Shown here: in pieces, positions 16,760 through 26,552 of the stretch
How the letters are laid out: every line of letters starts with the position of its first letter
Numbering within the stretch: the first letter of the stretch is position 1
NCBI RefSeq assembly: GCF_001494595.1
Contig: NZ_LN929907.1
Location: forward strand, 1,679,468 to 1,743,467
From: Mycobacterium sp. M26
GTDB taxonomy: Bacteria; Actinomycetota; Actinomycetes; Mycobacteriales; Mycobacteriaceae
Direction: 5' to 3'
DNA: 64,000 bases
Translations under genes and position numbers: made by a program
Notes under the pieces: generated by a model
Told to the model about the DNA's origin: nothing
The model's input: only the letters and a program-made list of their open reading frames with translations
Databases searched by the model: none

Positions 16760-16781
16760 GGTTGCACGGTTTCGTGCAACC
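16760..16781. promoter_or_regulatory. Inverted-repeat operator upstream of aldehyde dehydrogenase
   Basis: GGTTGCACG (16760-16768) and CGTGCAACC (16773-16781) form a perfect 9-base inverted repeat with a 4-base spacer. A further half-site, TGCAACC, follows at 16786-16792. The repeat lies 12 bases after the regulator stop and 75 bases before the aldehyde dehydrogenase ATG. It is a likely binding site for the GAF-domain regulator; a terminator is less likely because no T-run follows. Confidence 0.6.
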
Positions 16782-16855
16782 GTGCTGCAACCCCGTACTC
16801 CCTACCTTGAGTGACGACCGACACATTTCGTCGTCTGAACAGGCAGGAGAATGCC

Positions 16856-18379
<1,524 letters not shown>

Positions 18380-18406
18380 CATCACCCGCACGATAAGGAC
18401 ACCACC

Positions 18407-19468
18407 ATGACTCAGACACTGGACAACGACATCTCCACCACCGACACCGACACCATGCACGCCGCCGTCGTCACCGAGTTCGGTGCGCCGCTGGCGGTCG
18501 GCGAAGTTCCCCTGCCCACACCAGGTCCCGGCGAGGTGCTGGTCAAGCTGGAGACCTCCGGCGTGTGCCACACCGATCTGCATGCCGCCCATGGTGATTG
18601 GCCGGTCAAGCCGGCCCCACCGTTCATCCCCGGTCACGAGGGGTACGGCACCGTCGTCGCCCTGGGCCCGGGTGTCACCGACCTCGCGCTCGGTCACAAG
18701 GTCGGCAACGCCTGGCTGTGGTCGGCGTGCGGCAGCTGCGAGTACTGCCGCACCGGCTGGGAAACCCTCTGCGAGAGCCAGCAGAACGGCGGCTACAGCG
18801 TCAACGGCAGCTTCGGCAGCTACATGCTGGTCAACTCCGCCTATGCCGCCCGCATCCCCGACAATGTCGACCCGCTGGAGGTCGCGCCGATCCTGTGCGC
18901 CGGCGTCACGGTGTACAAGGGCCTCAAGGTCACCGACACCCGGCCCGGCCAGTGGGTGGCCATCTCCGGTATCGGCGGGCTGGGCCACATCGCCGTGCAG
19001 TATGCCCGGGCGATGGGTCTGCGGGTGGTGGCTGTCGACATCGACGACGCCAAACTCGCTCTGGCCGAACGCCTTGGCGCAGAGGTGGCCGTCAACGCCA
19101 AGACCTCCGACGTCGTGGCCGAGGTGCAGAAGGCCACCGGCGGGGTGCACGGCGTGCTCGTCACCGCGGTGCATCCCCAGGCCTTCGGACAGGCCATCGG
19201 GCTGGCCCGCCGCGGCGGCACGATCGTATTCAACGGCCTGCCGCCCGGCGACTTCCCGGCTCCGATCTTCGATATCGTGTTGAAGGGCTTGACGATTCGC
19301 GGCTCTATCGTCGGAACCCGCCAGGACATGGCCGAGGCACTGGACTTCTACGCTCGCGGCCTGATCCACCCGACGGTGGAGTCCGCTCGCCTCGAGGACA
19401 TCAACGAGGTGTTCGGCCGGATGGAGCGCGGCCAGATCGACGGCCGGATCGTCATCGACTACCGCTGA
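18407..19468 (+). CDS. Zinc-dependent alcohol dehydrogenase (AdhP-like)
   Basis: This 353-residue medium-chain dehydrogenase converts primary alcohols to aldehydes using NAD. Catalytic zinc ligands are Cys54 ('SGVCHTDLH') and His77-Glu78 ('PGHEGYG'). The structural zinc site is Cys108, Cys111, Cys114 and Cys122 ('ACGSCEYCRTGWETLC'). The Rossmann glycines are in 'GIGGLGHIAVQYARAMG'. Compared with AdhP it has an extra N-terminal stretch of about 15 residues, so ATG 18455 ('MHAAVVTEFG') could be the true start. It overlaps the convergent acetyltransferase gene by 10 bases. It should feed the aldehyde dehydrogenase just upstream. Confidence 0.93.
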   Translation: MTQTLDNDISTTDTDTMHAAVVTEFGAPLAVGEVPLPTPGPGEVLVKLETSGVCHTDLHAAHGDWPVKPAPPFIPGHEGYGTVVALGPGVTDLALGHKVGNAWLWSACGSCEYCRTGWETLCESQQNGGYSVNGSFGSYMLVNSAYAARIPDNVDPLEVAPILCAGVTVYKGLKVTDTRPGQWVAISGIGGLGHIAVQYARAMGLRVVAVDIDDAKLALAERLGAEVAVNAKTSDVVAEVQKATGGVHGVLVTAVHPQAFGQAIGLARRGGTIVFNGLPPGDFPAPIFDIVLKGLTIRGSIVGTRQDMAEALDFYARGLIHPTVESARLEDINEVFGRMERGQIDGRIVIDYR

Positions 19469-20115
19469 GTCCCGAGCTGCTCTCGCGCGGCCTCGACACC
19501 GATCAACCGGATGTCGTTGCGGCGTGCGGCGGCCCACTGCCCCGGCACCATCGCGAACTCCAGCATGGTGTCGGGGCAGCCGCGTCGTAGCTCCTCGCGG
19601 GTACCCGTCTGGGTGTAGGGCAATGACCGGGTCACCGCCAGCGAGGCGGCGTTGTCATGCCAAGCCCGGGTGACCGCGACATCGGCGTCGAAGCCGGCGA
19701 AGATCAGGTGCAGCACTGCCTGCCGCATCTCCTTGCCCAGGCCCGCGCCCTGATAGGCCCGGCCCAGCCACGACCCGGTCGTCAGGCTGCGCCGCCGGGG
19801 AAAGTCCGCACCGTGGACCACGCAGTTGCCGGCCACCGCCCCGTCAGCCACGACGACCAGGTCGAGATTCCAGTTATCCACCGAGGCCTCGGCGCGATTG
19901 CGCCAGTAATAGCGCAGGCAGTTGCGCTCCAGCTCCGGCGACGGAACATCCGTCCACGGTTCACTGAACGGCATGGTGGCCGGGTCATGAATACCGTTGG
20001 CCGCCAACATCGCCAGCTCGACAGCGAACTCGTCGGTGACGTAGCGCAGCGTCAGTCGCGGTGTCACCACCTGCACGCCGGCCAGCGGCCACACGACGCT
20101 ATTCATGCCCTCCAT
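19459..20115 (-). CDS. GNAT-family N-acetyltransferase (RimL/RimJ-like)
   Basis: This 218-residue protein has the layout of RimL-type acetyltransferases: 'VVTPRLTLRYVTDE' at the N-terminus, a central 'GNCVVHGADF', the acetyl-CoA loop region 'GSWLGRAYQGAGLGKEMRQA' (near 128-147) and 'AWHDNAASLAVTRSL', where the conserved Asn is in the place typical for the family. ATG 20115 or ATG 20106 ('MNSVVWPLAG') may be the start. Substrate unknown; relatives acetylate protein N-termini or small amines. It is convergent with the alcohol dehydrogenase and 33 bases downstream of a GH3 gene on the same strand, so the two may be co-transcribed. Confidence 0.85.
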   Translation of the reverse strand: MEGMNSVVWPLAGVQVVTPRLTLRYVTDEFAVELAMLAANGIHDPATMPFSEPWTDVPSPELERNCLRYYWRNRAEASVDNWNLDLVVVADGAVAGNCVVHGADFPRRRSLTTGSWLGRAYQGAGLGKEMRQAVLHLIFAGFDADVAVTRAWHDNAASLAVTRSLPYTQTGTREELRRGCPDTMLEFAMVPGQWAAARRNDIRLIGVEAAREQLGTQR

Positions 20116-20148
20116 CGGACCACATCGGTTCCCGTGGGAGAAAGCGAA

Positions 20149-21897
20149 TTACCGCTTCGGGTAGCGCAGGCCGTGTCCGAATCGGAACAGTGGATCGGCG
20201 GTGTCGAACGGCACATCGGTACGGCTGGCCGCCACCTCGGCGTCCGAGCGCGGCAGGTCGAACGGCAGCGTGCCCAGGGGAGCGGCCTGCCCGAACAGCA
20301 CGTCGAGCAGTGCGGTTTCACTCACCCCGAAGTTGACGACGATCGCGGCGGCGGCAGCCACGAACGGGGTCAGCACCGCGGGCCGGTCGAGGTACACATC
20401 GAGCACGGTCGGAACCTGCTCGCAGATGTCGAGCACCCGGCGCACCTCCTCGGCGTCGAATTCCAATGAACCGTGGTGGAACAACGCCGCCATACCCTCC
20501 GACCGCGGCTCGAACGGAGCCTTCAGGCGCAGCACCGCCACGTCGGCGTCCGCCGGCGAGTCCACCTTCTCGCCATAACCGTGCAACGAGGACAGCTCAG
20601 GTGCGAACACGGTCATGCCCCGGGTCAACGGCAGCGCCTCCGAGTTGGTCAACAGCGTCAGCGAGTCACGCTGAGCTTTCAGTCCGGCCTCGCGAAAATC
20701 GCTTCGTCCCACGGTGACTGCGGCAGTCTCCTCGTCGATGAACGGTCGGTCGAACAGACCCAGTTCGAACGGGACCCGCAGTATCCGGCGCACGGATTCG
20801 TCGATGCGCGCCTCGGTGATCCGGCCCGCGCGGATCACCGACAGCAGCACCTCGGTGCAGTCCTCGCCGCCGAACTGGTCGACCCCGGCCTCGAGCACCC
20901 GCACCACCCGATCCGGCGGGTCGAGGTGCTCCACACCCCACGCTCGCGCCACCCCGAGGTCGCCGAGGTCGGGGTGGTCGGTGATCAGCCCCCAATCGGT
21001 GCAGACGATCCCGTCGAAACCCAGTTGCTCGCGCAGCACACCGGTGATCACCGACTTGTTGAACCCGAAGCCGACCTCATCCCAGTCGGTGCCCACCGGC
21101 ATCCCGTAGTACGGCATGACCTCCGCGGCCCCGGCGTCCAGGGCAGCCAGGAACGGACGCAGGTGGTAGTCGGCGTTGCCGCCCGGATAGACCTGCTCAC
21201 GGCCCCAGGCGAAGTGCGGGTCGTTGCCGTCCTGCTGCGGCCCGCCGCCGGGGAAGTGCTTGATCATCGCCGCCACCGACTCAGGACCCAGCGAATCACC
21301 CTGCAGGCCAAGAACATAGGCCACACCGAGGTGCGAAGCGAGTTCGGCGTCCTCGCCGAACGTCGTGTTGATCCGCGACCAGCGCGGCTCGGTGGCCAGA
21401 TCCAACTGGGGATGCAACGCCACCCGGATACCGGCTGCCACATACTCGCGGCGCACGATGTCGGCGAACTCCCGAACCCGCTCGCCGGACCCGATGGCCG
21501 CCAACCCCAGCGTCTCCGGCCACTGCGAGAACGGGCCCGCCATCATCTGCGTCAACGGGTTGTCACCGAAGTGATGCCGCGGGTCGGTGGAGAACGTCAC
21601 CGGGATACCCAGCGGTTTCGCCAGCGCCGCTCGTTGAACACTGTTGTGCCACTGCGCGAATGCGCGGCCATCGGCCAGCGAGCCCAGGATGTTGAAGTGG
21701 CGCAGGCCGCGGTCCAGAAGCGACCGCAACGTCCGCTCGCCGAACAGGGGCACCACCTCGTCGACGCCGGCCGGCACGGCCATGGTGTGGAACATCAGCC
21801 CCACCTTGTCCGTCAGCGGCAACCGGCCCAGCAGATCCTCGGTCCGCTGGTCCACCGACAGGCTGCTGTCCTGGTACGGCGCAATGGGATCAGACAT
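20149..21897 (-). CDS. Glycoside hydrolase family 3 (beta-glucosidase/hexosaminidase-like)
   Basis: This 582-residue enzyme has the two GH3 domains. The TIM barrel carries 'STDPRHHFGDNP', the substrate-binding 'KHFPGGGPQQDG' (213-224) and the nucleophile Asp301 in 'GFDGIVCTDWGLI'. The C-terminal alpha/beta sandwich starts near residue 400 and ends 'DPLFRFGHGLRYP', typical of beta-glucosidases. No signal peptide is visible, so it is probably cytoplasmic. The NagZ His/Asp dyad is not obvious, so a beta-glucosidase or beta-xylosidase activity is more likely than muropeptide recycling. It is divergent from the thioesterase gene, with 37 bases between them. Confidence 0.92.
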   Translation of the reverse strand: MSDPIAPYQDSSLSVDQRTEDLLGRLPLTDKVGLMFHTMAVPAGVDEVVPLFGERTLRSLLDRGLRHFNILGSLADGRAFAQWHNSVQRAALAKPLGIPVTFSTDPRHHFGDNPLTQMMAGPFSQWPETLGLAAIGSGERVREFADIVRREYVAAGIRVALHPQLDLATEPRWSRINTTFGEDAELASHLGVAYVLGLQGDSLGPESVAAMIKHFPGGGPQQDGNDPHFAWGREQVYPGGNADYHLRPFLAALDAGAAEVMPYYGMPVGTDWDEVGFGFNKSVITGVLREQLGFDGIVCTDWGLITDHPDLGDLGVARAWGVEHLDPPDRVVRVLEAGVDQFGGEDCTEVLLSVIRAGRITEARIDESVRRILRVPFELGLFDRPFIDEETAAVTVGRSDFREAGLKAQRDSLTLLTNSEALPLTRGMTVFAPELSSLHGYGEKVDSPADADVAVLRLKAPFEPRSEGMAALFHHGSLEFDAEEVRRVLDICEQVPTVLDVYLDRPAVLTPFVAAAAAIVVNFGVSETALLDVLFGQAAPLGTLPFDLPRSDAEVAASRTDVPFDTADPLFRFGHGLRYPKR

Positions 21898-21934
21898 CGG
21901 CTTTCCCTTCCGTCATCTGCAAGGATGCCAGTCG

Positions 21935-22846
21935 ATGAGCACAGCTAGCAGGCCGCAGAACCACTTCACCATCGGCTCGGTACGGCTCACCGAGGGCGGC
22001 ATCGCACTCGATCAGCTGCTGAACCCCACGCTGATGGACCACCGCGGCGTGCTCGGTATGCCGGCTTACGCGATCACCGCCGAATCGGCCACCAGCGGCG
22101 CCTTCTGGTACCTGTTCTCCGAACCGGTGGCCACCGTGCAGTCCTGGCTAGCGTTGACCGCCGGTGCCCCGGTGCACGTCGGTGACCTGGTGTGCGCCTC
22201 GGCGACGATGGCGCACTACGACGACAGCTCCGGAACCCCCACGGTCACGGTGACCAACAGCAACCAGGACGTCGTGTGCTCCGGGGTCGGGCGCACCGTC
22301 AGGGTGGGTCGCAGCACCGCCGAACTGCGGGCACTGGACCGCGCCACGATGGCGACCCGCAGCGACCCGATACCCGAACCGCCGGCAGTGGACACCACGG
22401 TCTCGGCGATCGACCCGGGCTGGGATGGTCCGCGCATCCTCGGCGCCCTGGGGCGCGGCGAGCTCGCCCGCGGCCCGCTGGCCGAACTCCTGGCCCTCAG
22501 CGTGACCGCCACCGACGAACTCGTCGTCACCGTGGAACCGCAACCCTGGATGGCCAACGTGCTCGGCGCCATCCAGGGCGGGGTGATCGCTTCGATCATC
22601 GGCGAGGTCTGCTCACTGGCCGGGCAGGCCCACACCGGCCCCGGCGACACCTACACCCTTGCTGACCTCAGCGTTTACTATTTCCGCTCGCCCCCGGTCG
22701 ACGGCCGCACCCTGACGGTGAGCACCATGACCGATCGGGTCGGACGGCGGATCGCGACCATCAGCGCGACGATGGCCGACCACGGCGGCACCGAGTATGT
22801 CCGGGCCGTCGCCAACGTCGCCTACGACCGCGCCGGCGCGTTTTGA
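21935..22846 (+). CDS. Double-hotdog acyl-CoA thioesterase (PaaI-like)
   Basis: This 303-residue protein starts at ATG 21935 with AAGGA nine bases upstream. It contains two hotdog-fold halves. The second (about 190-303) shows the PaaI-type signature 'GAIQGGVIASIIGEVCSLAG' followed by 'LADLSVYYFRSPPVDGRTL' and 'VGRRIATISATMADHGGTEY'. The first half ends 'VCSGVGRTVRVGRSTAEL'. Such proteins hydrolyse acyl-CoA thioesters. Substrate cannot be deduced. It is divergent from the GH3 gene and precedes the rplM leader; nothing links it functionally to either. Confidence 0.85.
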   Translation: MSTASRPQNHFTIGSVRLTEGGIALDQLLNPTLMDHRGVLGMPAYAITAESATSGAFWYLFSEPVATVQSWLALTAGAPVHVGDLVCASATMAHYDDSSGTPTVTVTNSNQDVVCSGVGRTVRVGRSTAELRALDRATMATRSDPIPEPPAVDTTVSAIDPGWDGPRILGALGRGELARGPLAELLALSVTATDELVVTVEPQPWMANVLGAIQGGVIASIIGEVCSLAGQAHTGPGDTYTLADLSVYYFRSPPVDGRTLTVSTMTDRVGRRIATISATMADHGGTEYVRAVANVAYDRAGAF

Positions 22847-23025
22847 CCTGCGTCTATCGCCGCAGGTAAGCTGCCTCGTTGGCGTGCGGTACGTCGCGGT
22901 TCTCCGCGGCGTCAGCCGGGGTCTCGGGTCAGTGTTGGTCGCCGAGACATTCATCCCGACCGTCGCGTCCGACCGGCACCCGGGTCATACCGGGACCTAA
23001 CCCGAGAAGAAGAGAAGGTAGCGCT
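22847..23025 (+). promoter_or_regulatory. Structured 5' leader of rplM-rpsI
   Basis: There is no gene in this 179-base stretch, but it holds stable inverted repeats: CGTCGCGG/CCGCGGCG with a TTCT loop (22892-22911, one G-U pair) and a perfect GTCTCGG/CCGAGAC (22921-22948). An AGAAGGTAGCGCT stretch then precedes GTG 23026. Ribosomal-protein operons are often autoregulated through such leaders. Whether L13 or S9 binds here cannot be told from sequence. Confidence 0.4.
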
Positions 23026-23465
23026 GTGCCTACGTACACGCCGAAGGCGGGTGACACCACGAGGTCGTGGTACGTCATCGACGCCACCGACGTGGTGCTC
23101 GGCCGGCTCGCCGTCGCAGCAGCCAATCTGCTGCGTGGCAAGCACAAGCCGACATTCACGCCCAATGTCGACGGTGGCGACTTCGTCATCGTCATCAACG
23201 CTGACAAGATCGCCGTCAGCGGTGACAAGCTCCAGAGCAAAATGGCCTACCGCCACTCGGGTTACCCCGGTGGTCTGCGGGCCCGCACGCTCGGCGACGA
23301 AATGCAGAAGCACGCTGACCGCGTGGTCGAGAAGGCCATCGTCGGCATGCTCCCGCACAACAAGCTGAGCCGCCAGATCCAGAAGAAGCTCAAGGTGTAC
23401 GCCGGGCCGGATCATCCGCATGCGGCCCAGCAGCCGATTCCGTACGAGATCAAGCAGGTGGACCA

Positions 23466-23469
<4 letters not shown>
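23026..23469 (+). CDS. rplM: 50S ribosomal protein L13
   Basis: This 147-residue protein is a full-length L13, an early-assembly protein of the large ribosomal subunit. It starts at GTG 23026 ('[20 protein letters not shown]'), preceded by AGAAGG. Family motifs include '[19 protein letters not shown]', '[17 protein letters not shown]' and '[14 protein letters not shown]'. Its stop overlaps the GTG of rpsI by four bases, the usual L13-S9 pairing that ensures equal synthesis. Confidence 0.98.
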
Positions 23470-23990
<521 letters not shown>

Positions 23991-24013
23991 TCTGCCGCGC
24001 GTTTCGACGCGAG

Positions 24014-24057
24014 CTCGCCGGGTGTGTCCTTTCGGATGCACCCGGCGAGTTTTTTTT
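24014..24057 (+). terminator. Intrinsic terminator of rplM-rpsI
   Basis: An 11-base perfect stem (CTCGCCGGGTG 24014-24024 with CACCCGGCGAG 24039-24049) is followed directly by eight Ts (24050-24057). The loop has an extra TCC/GGA pairing. It is the only classical stem plus T-run terminator I found in the window. Confidence 0.93.
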
Positions 24058-24288
24058 GTGCGCTGTCTCACTTCTTCTTTGCGCAGTTCAGCGGTGCGAG
24101 GCGGACCAATTATTAAGTTTTGGTTTGAGTCGGTGGCGCTCCGGCAACGCCACAGGGAGCCGACAGCGTGGTCGGCTGCCCGAGGTGGGAGACGGGACCT
24201 TTACGGGGGGTCGGTGTCCTCCTCGGCGCTGTGTGTGAATCTCGCGCAGCTCGTGGATCCCTGCCTAACAGGAAGAAATGGAGCGAAT
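24058..24288 (+). promoter_or_regulatory. Structured, gene-free leader before a secreted-protein gene
   Basis: An AT-rich stretch (24104-24127) could hold a promoter. Downstream are consecutive stems: GTGGCG/CGCCAC (24133-24153), GGG-A-GCCGAC/GTCGGC-TG-CCC (24155-24181) and a possible CCGAGG/CCTCGG closing pair (24180-24226). GGAG sits five bases before ATG 24289. The compact hairpins suggest a structured RNA leader or an independent small RNA. I do not recognise a known riboswitch class. Confidence 0.35.
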
Positions 24289-24729
24289 ATGAACACGATC
24301 ACGAAGACGGCCGCCGGCACACTCCTCGGTGGATCGCTGCTCGTCGCGGGTGGCCTCAGCCTCGCGCACGCAGCACCTCCGCAGGCTCAGTCGGTGGTGG
24401 GGGACGGCAAGGTCAACGTGACGCTGAGCGTCGACGGCCAGCAGCTGGGCGTCATCCAGGAAGTGTCGCTGGCCGGTGCGCAGTCGCTAGCCACCGCCGT
24501 GTGCCCGGGTGAGGACCTCTCGGTGCGGCTGCCCGAACTCGACACCAACCAGGTGCAGACCCTGCCGGCATGCGATAGCGCCACCGGCGGGCTGAGCTAC
24601 ACCTTCACCCAGAACTCGCCGGGTAACTCGGAGACCGCTCCGGGCCAGAACCGCCCGGCCGCGCCGACCACCCCGGCGCCGAGCACCAGTGCCACGCCGG
24701 CCCCGCCGTCGGCGGCTGAGACCCGCTAG
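24289..24729 (+). CDS. Small secreted protein of unknown function
   Basis: This 146-residue protein starts at ATG 24289. A signal peptide is clear (basic 'MNTITKTAAG', hydrophobic 'TLLGGSLLVAGGLSL', cleavage near 'AHA-APP'). The mature domain is about 75 residues, beta-rich ('GKVNVTLSVDGQQLGVIQEV'), with two cysteines (in 'AVCPGEDL' and 'PACDSATG') that could form a disulfide. The tail is Pro/Ala/Thr/Ser-rich, like the flexible or glycosylated ends of many mycobacterial exported proteins. It lies between the rpsI terminator and its own hairpin terminator, so it is a separate transcript. I do not recognise a family. Confidence 0.85.
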   Translation: MNTITKTAAGTLLGGSLLVAGGLSLAHAAPPQAQSVVGDGKVNVTLSVDGQQLGVIQEVSLAGAQSLATAVCPGEDLSVRLPELDTNQVQTLPACDSATGGLSYTFTQNSPGNSETAPGQNRPAAPTTPAPSTSATPAPPSAAETR

Positions 24730-24745
24730 GCCTCACCGGCACCAA

Positions 24746-24782
24746 CGCTGCCCGCATCCCGGTCCCCGGGGTGCGGGCAGCG
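24746..24782 (+). terminator. Hairpin terminator after the secreted-protein gene
   Basis: A 15-base stem (24746-24760 with 24768-24782, one G-U pair) closes a 7-base loop 16 bases after the stop codon. No T-run follows. It should insulate the downstream glmM gene. Confidence 0.75.
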
Positions 24783-24874
24783 CCGTGTCTCGGCCGAATG
24801 TCGGTTTGGCGGCGAGATGGCGGATAACCTCGTCGGTTGTGGATTGAGGCGGTAATTGTGAGAGGTTTGTCCGC

Positions 24875-26212
24875 ATGGGTCGACTGTTCGGGACCGATGG
24901 GGTCCGAGGCGTCGCCAACCGGGAACTGACCGCTGAGCTGGCGCTGGCCCTGGGAGCGGCGGCCGCCCGGCGACTGGCTGTCACCGCCCGGTCCGGGCGC
25001 CCGCTGGCCGTCATCGGCCGCGATCCGCGGGCCAGCGGCGAGATGCTCGAGGCCGCCGTCATCGCCGGGGTCACCAGCGAGGGCGTCGACGCGCTGCGGG
25101 TCGGCGTGCTGCCCACACCGGCCGTCGCCTATCTGACCGGCGCCTACGACGCCGACTTCGGGGTGATGATCTCGGCCTCGCACAACGCGATGCCTGACAA
25201 CGGCATCAAGATCTTCGGTCCCGGCGGTCACAAGCTCGACGACGCCGCCGAGGACCGCATCGAGGAACTGGTCGCCCAGGGTCCTGGCCTTCGTCCGGTC
25301 GGCGCCGGTATCGGCCGGGCGCTGGATGCGACCGACGCCCTCGAGCGCTATCTGCAGCATGTCCGGTCAGCGGCGCCGGTCCGACTCGACGGCCTGACGG
25401 TCGTCGTCGACTGTGCCAACGGTGCCGCCTCGGCCGCCGCGCCGCGGGCCTACCACGCCGCCGGCGCCCGGGTCATCGCGATCCACGCCGAGCCCAACGG
25501 TCTGAACATCAACGACGGCTGCGGGTCGACGCACCTCGACCAACTGCAGGCCGCCGTCCTCGCCCACGGTGCCGACCTCGGCCTGGCGCACGACGGCGAT
25601 GCCGACCGCTGCCTGGCGGTCGATGCCGCCGGACAGGTGGTCGACGGCGACGCCATCATGGTGATCCTGGCGCTGGCCATGCAGGAGGCGGGGGAGCTGG
25701 CCTCCAACACCCTGGTCGCCACCGTCATGAGCAATCTCGGCCTGCACCTGGCCATGCGCGAGGCCGGTATCACCGTGCGCACCACCGGGGTCGGCGACCG
25801 CTACGTCCTGGAGGAACTGCGCGCCGGGGAATACTCGCTGGGCGGTGAACAGTCCGGCCACATCGTCATGCCCGCCATGGCGACCACGGGCGACGGCATC
25901 GTCACCGGCCTGCGGCTGATGTCGCGGATGGCACAGACCCGGCAGTCGCTGGCCGCGCTGGCATCCCCGATGCAGACCCTGCCCCAGGTGTTGATCAATG
26001 TCACCGTGGCGGATAAGGCCACGGTGGCCGAGGCGCCTGCCGTGCAGGACGCCGTGCGCGCCGCCGAGGCTGAACTTGGCGATACCGGCCGAATCCTGTT
26101 GCGCCCGTCGGGAACCGAACAGATGGTCCGGGTCATGGTCGAGGCCGCCGACGAGGACACCGCGCGGCAGCTGGCCGTCCGGGTGGCCGAATCGGTCAGC
26201 GCCGAAGGCTGA
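24875..26212 (+). CDS. glmM: Phosphoglucosamine mutase
   Basis: GlmM interconverts glucosamine-6-phosphate and glucosamine-1-phosphate, the step after GlmS towards UDP-GlcNAc for peptidoglycan and arabinogalactan linker synthesis. The 445-residue protein begins '[15 protein letters not shown]', carries the active-site phosphoserine Ser102 in '[18 protein letters not shown]', the magnesium loop '[12 protein letters not shown]' and the sugar-binding '[11 protein letters not shown]', and ends with the phosphate loop '[17 protein letters not shown]'. Its length is standard. GlmS is encoded about 3.7 kb downstream, on the same strand. Confidence 0.97.
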   Translation: MGRLFGTDGVRGVANRELTAELALALGAAAARRLAVTARSGRPLAVIGRDPRASGEMLEAAVIAGVTSEGVDALRVGVLPTPAVAYLTGAYDADFGVMISASHNAMPDNGIKIFGPGGHKLDDAAEDRIEELVAQGPGLRPVGAGIGRALDATDALERYLQHVRSAAPVRLDGLTVVVDCANGAASAAAPRAYHAAGARVIAIHAEPNGLNINDGCGSTHLDQLQAAVLAHGADLGLAHDGDADRCLAVDAAGQVVDGDAIMVILALAMQEAGELASNTLVATVMSNLGLHLAMREAGITVRTTGVGDRYVLEELRAGEYSLGGEQSGHIVMPAMATTGDGIVTGLRLMSRMAQTRQSLAALASPMQTLPQVLINVTVADKATVAEAPAVQDAVRAAEAELGDTGRILLRPSGTEQMVRVMVEAADEDTARQLAVRVAESVSAEG

Positions 26213-26261
26213 TTTCCGCCGCGACGGAACCGACCGGCGCCCTCCTGCGTCATACACGGGT

Positions 26262-26552
26262 ATGGGCAACACAGAGGTGGACGCTGCGGCCCTTGACGCC
26301 GCCGCTCGGCAGTTCGCCACCGCAGCCGGTCTCCTGGACAGTGCAGGCCGTCGTGTCGCGCTGCGCTTCCAGGGGTCGACGGCAGGCCGTGCGCATGGCG
26401 TCAGCGGCGAACGGCTGCATGCCGCGCTGAGTCAGCTGTGCGCCGGGATCCTCGAATGGTCGCGGTCCGCCGACGAGATTGCCGCCGGGTTACGTTCGGG
26501 GACACAGCATTACCGCGAGGCGGAGCTGAGCGCAGCGGCGGCACTGCGATGA
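26262..26552 (+). CDS. Small WXG-like helical protein (Rv3440c family)
   Basis: This 96-residue protein starts at ATG 26262. It is mostly helical: 'AALDAAARQFATAAGLLDSA', a central turn 'RFQGSTAGRAHG' with F-Q-G in place of W-x-G, and 'LHAALSQLCAGILEWSRSAD'. The size, two-helix shape and central x-G turn resemble WXG100 or EspC-like type VII substrates. Its stop overlaps the start of the next gene (ATGA). It corresponds by position to Rv3440c, 49 bases after glmM. Function unknown; a type VII substrate-like role is inference. Confidence 0.82.
   Translation: MGNTEVDAAALDAAARQFATAAGLLDSAGRRVALRFQGSTAGRAHGVSGERLHAALSQLCAGILEWSRSADEIAAGLRSGTQHYREAELSAAAALR

Noticed and set aside
24058..24288. 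Cobalamin, SAM or cyclic-di-AMP riboswitch
   Set aside because: I compared the stems and loops with the consensus elements I know and none fits; kept only as an unclassified structured leader.
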